A program made the translations under genes and the position numbers. From Planctomycetia bacterium (GTDB lineage: Bacteria; Planctomycetota; Phycisphaerae; Phycisphaerales; SM1A02), in NCBI GenBank assembly GCA_009936695.1, contig JAACEA010000075.1, forward strand, positions 1-7,372: DNA of 7,372 nucleotides, given 5' to 3'. Under the pieces are notes generated by a model. The model searched no databases. It had not been told where the DNA came from and saw only the letters and a list, made by a program, of their open reading frames with translations. Below, in pieces: positions 6,623-7,372 of this stretch. How positions within the stretch are numbered: the first letter of the stretch is position 1; each line of letters opens with the position of its first letter.

Positions 6623-7287
6623 GTCGTCGCCCTCCGTGCCGACCAGACGATCGTTCCCAGGAGCAAGGGACCGAGGGCGAGCATCACGAACAACCCGAGA
6701 CCCCACCCGGTCCGGACCGCATCGGTCACCCCGCTGAAACGCGCCACCTCCCGGCCGCTCGAGCCCGTCGCGACCAGTTCATCGAGCCCGGCCAGCCACG
6801 CGACGCCGCTGATCGCGAGTTCCCGGTTACCCGGATTGGCGAGCACCAGTCGATCGCCCCCAAGGCTCCCGGCTTCGTTGACCAGCGCGGAAAGGGCCCA
6901 GCCACCGGCCCCCACCACCATCAGTCGCTGGAGGCCATCGAGCCCGAATCGCTCGACCGCGACCGCCACGGGGACCGCGTCCTCGAACCGTTCGTCGGTC
7001 GGCATGCGTTCGATGCGCACCCCGTCGCCTCGCCAGTCGTTCTCGATCCAGCGAAGCGGATTCGGGCGGATCGCCGAGATCACCACCGCCGAGCCGTCCA
7101 TCGACTCGTCGAGGAGGATCGGCGTGGCGTGGGACACGAACAACCGCTTTCCACGAAGCGATTCCAGCACCTCGCCGCCGGGCGCGTTCATCGGCTCGGG
7201 ATGCCGGTCGATCGCCTGCCACGTTCGCACCGAGGCCCCCTCGCCCGCGTCGGGGACCCACTCGAAGACCACGCGGCCGGTGTCCAC
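6619..7287 (-). CDS. C-terminal part of a GldG-like ABC-transporter-associated protein
   Basis: The 222 residues read from GTG 7287 match the end of GldG-family (ABC_transp_aux type) proteins, membrane-anchored partners of ABC-2-type transporters; in Bacteroidota GldG belongs to the gliding-motility set. Support comes from a strand-rich segment ending in RLMVVGAGGW (121-130), the GNRELAISGVAWLAG motif (153-167), which resembles the family's GN-x-x-L...N-x-V-x-WL signature, and a C-terminal transmembrane helix (194-215) followed by a basic tail. Upstream the frame stays open only to 7314, where it meets TAG (7315-7317). Beyond the stop the same frame continues sensibly to the window edge. GTG 7287 is therefore the formal start of the intact part and probably not the true start. 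The stop overlaps the DUF4340 start as GTGA, so the two are likely co-translated. Confidence 0.72.
   Translation of the reverse strand: MDTGRVVFEWVPDAGEGASVRTWQAIDRHPEPMNAPGGEVLESLRGKRLFVSHATPILLDESMDGSAVVISAIRPNPLRWIENDWRGDGVRIERMPTDERFEDAVPVAVAVERFGLDGLQRLMVVGAGGWALSALVNEAGSLGGDRLVLANPGNRELAISGVAWLAGLDELVATGSSGREVARFSGVTDAVRTGWGLGLFVMLALGPLLLGTIVWSARRATT
6630..6635 (-). promoter_or_regulatory. Shine-Dalgarno sequence deciding the DUF4340 start
   Basis: On the minus strand, GGAGGG (6635 down to 6630) lies 7 nt before the GTG at 6622. It falls within the last codons of the GldG-like gene. It supports the GTG start over the in-frame ATG at 6607, for which this site would be 22 nt away. Confidence 0.7.
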
Positions 7288-7372
7288 CTCGACGCCCAGC
7301 GAGGCGGCGACCGCCTACCACGGGTCGGGCGTGCCCACCAGGGGGAGCATGCTTCGGGCCACGGTGAGCAGG
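7288..7372 (-). pseudogene. interrupted upstream part of the GldG-like gene, with in-frame TAG
   Basis: In the same minus-strand frame, 7318-7372 encodes LLTVARSMLPLVGTPDPW, then TAG (7315-7317), then AVAASLGVEVDTGRVV running into the downstream segment. The join reads like one continuous GldG-type sequence: a DPW turn, a short helix, then a GVEVDTG strand. Codon choice is GC-rich on both sides. A single-base change from CAG or GAG would explain the stop. It could be a real nonsense mutation, a base-calling error near a sequence end, or read-through. The gene's true start lies beyond the window. Confidence 0.6.

Overview
This is a GC-rich bacterial window with a tight gene layout, and four of its five genes are complete. 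The pairing of a GldG-family protein with a DUF4340 protein, the stand-alone EF-G gene and the strong GC bias fit a planctomycete, perhaps of the Phycisphaerae type. That assignment is inference from gene content; no rRNA or other decisive marker is present. All five gene ends I could read use TGA.

Layout. Positions 1-387 hold no convincing large gene. They contain a good sigma70-type promoter (TTGATT, 16-bp spacer, TAGAAT) followed by a leader of about 270 nt rich in small hairpins, with a possible short acidic ORF. Next comes fusA (EF-G, 388-2502), closed by a textbook intrinsic terminator (2524-2558). A two-gene forward unit follows: a six-pass membrane PP2C/SpoIIE-type (RsbU-like) serine phosphatase (2632-4074), overlapping by ATGA with a fused riboflavin deaminase/reductase gene, ribD (4071-5210). 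Only 29 bp separate ribD from a convergent unit on the minus strand. Read in its own direction, that unit is a GldG-like ABC-transporter-associated protein (running in from beyond position 7372 and ending at 6619) and a DUF4340 protein (6622-5240), joined by a GTGA overlap.

How the genes work together. EF-G is housekeeping translation. The phosphatase probably feeds a partner-switching (anti-sigma antagonist) pathway, and its translational coupling to ribD is unexplained. The GldG/DUF4340 pair is typical of an ABC-2-type export or envelope complex whose ATPase and permease genes would lie upstream of the pair, outside this window.

Most notable points: an in-frame TAG interrupts an otherwise continuous GldG-like reading frame at 7315-7317; the DUF4340 protein appears to be built of three copies of one module; the fusA leader is long and structured; and RibD has an HGE zinc motif in place of the usual HAE. 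I did not find a clearly new defence, mobile or regulatory system, and no tRNA, rRNA, CRISPR array or insertion sequence.
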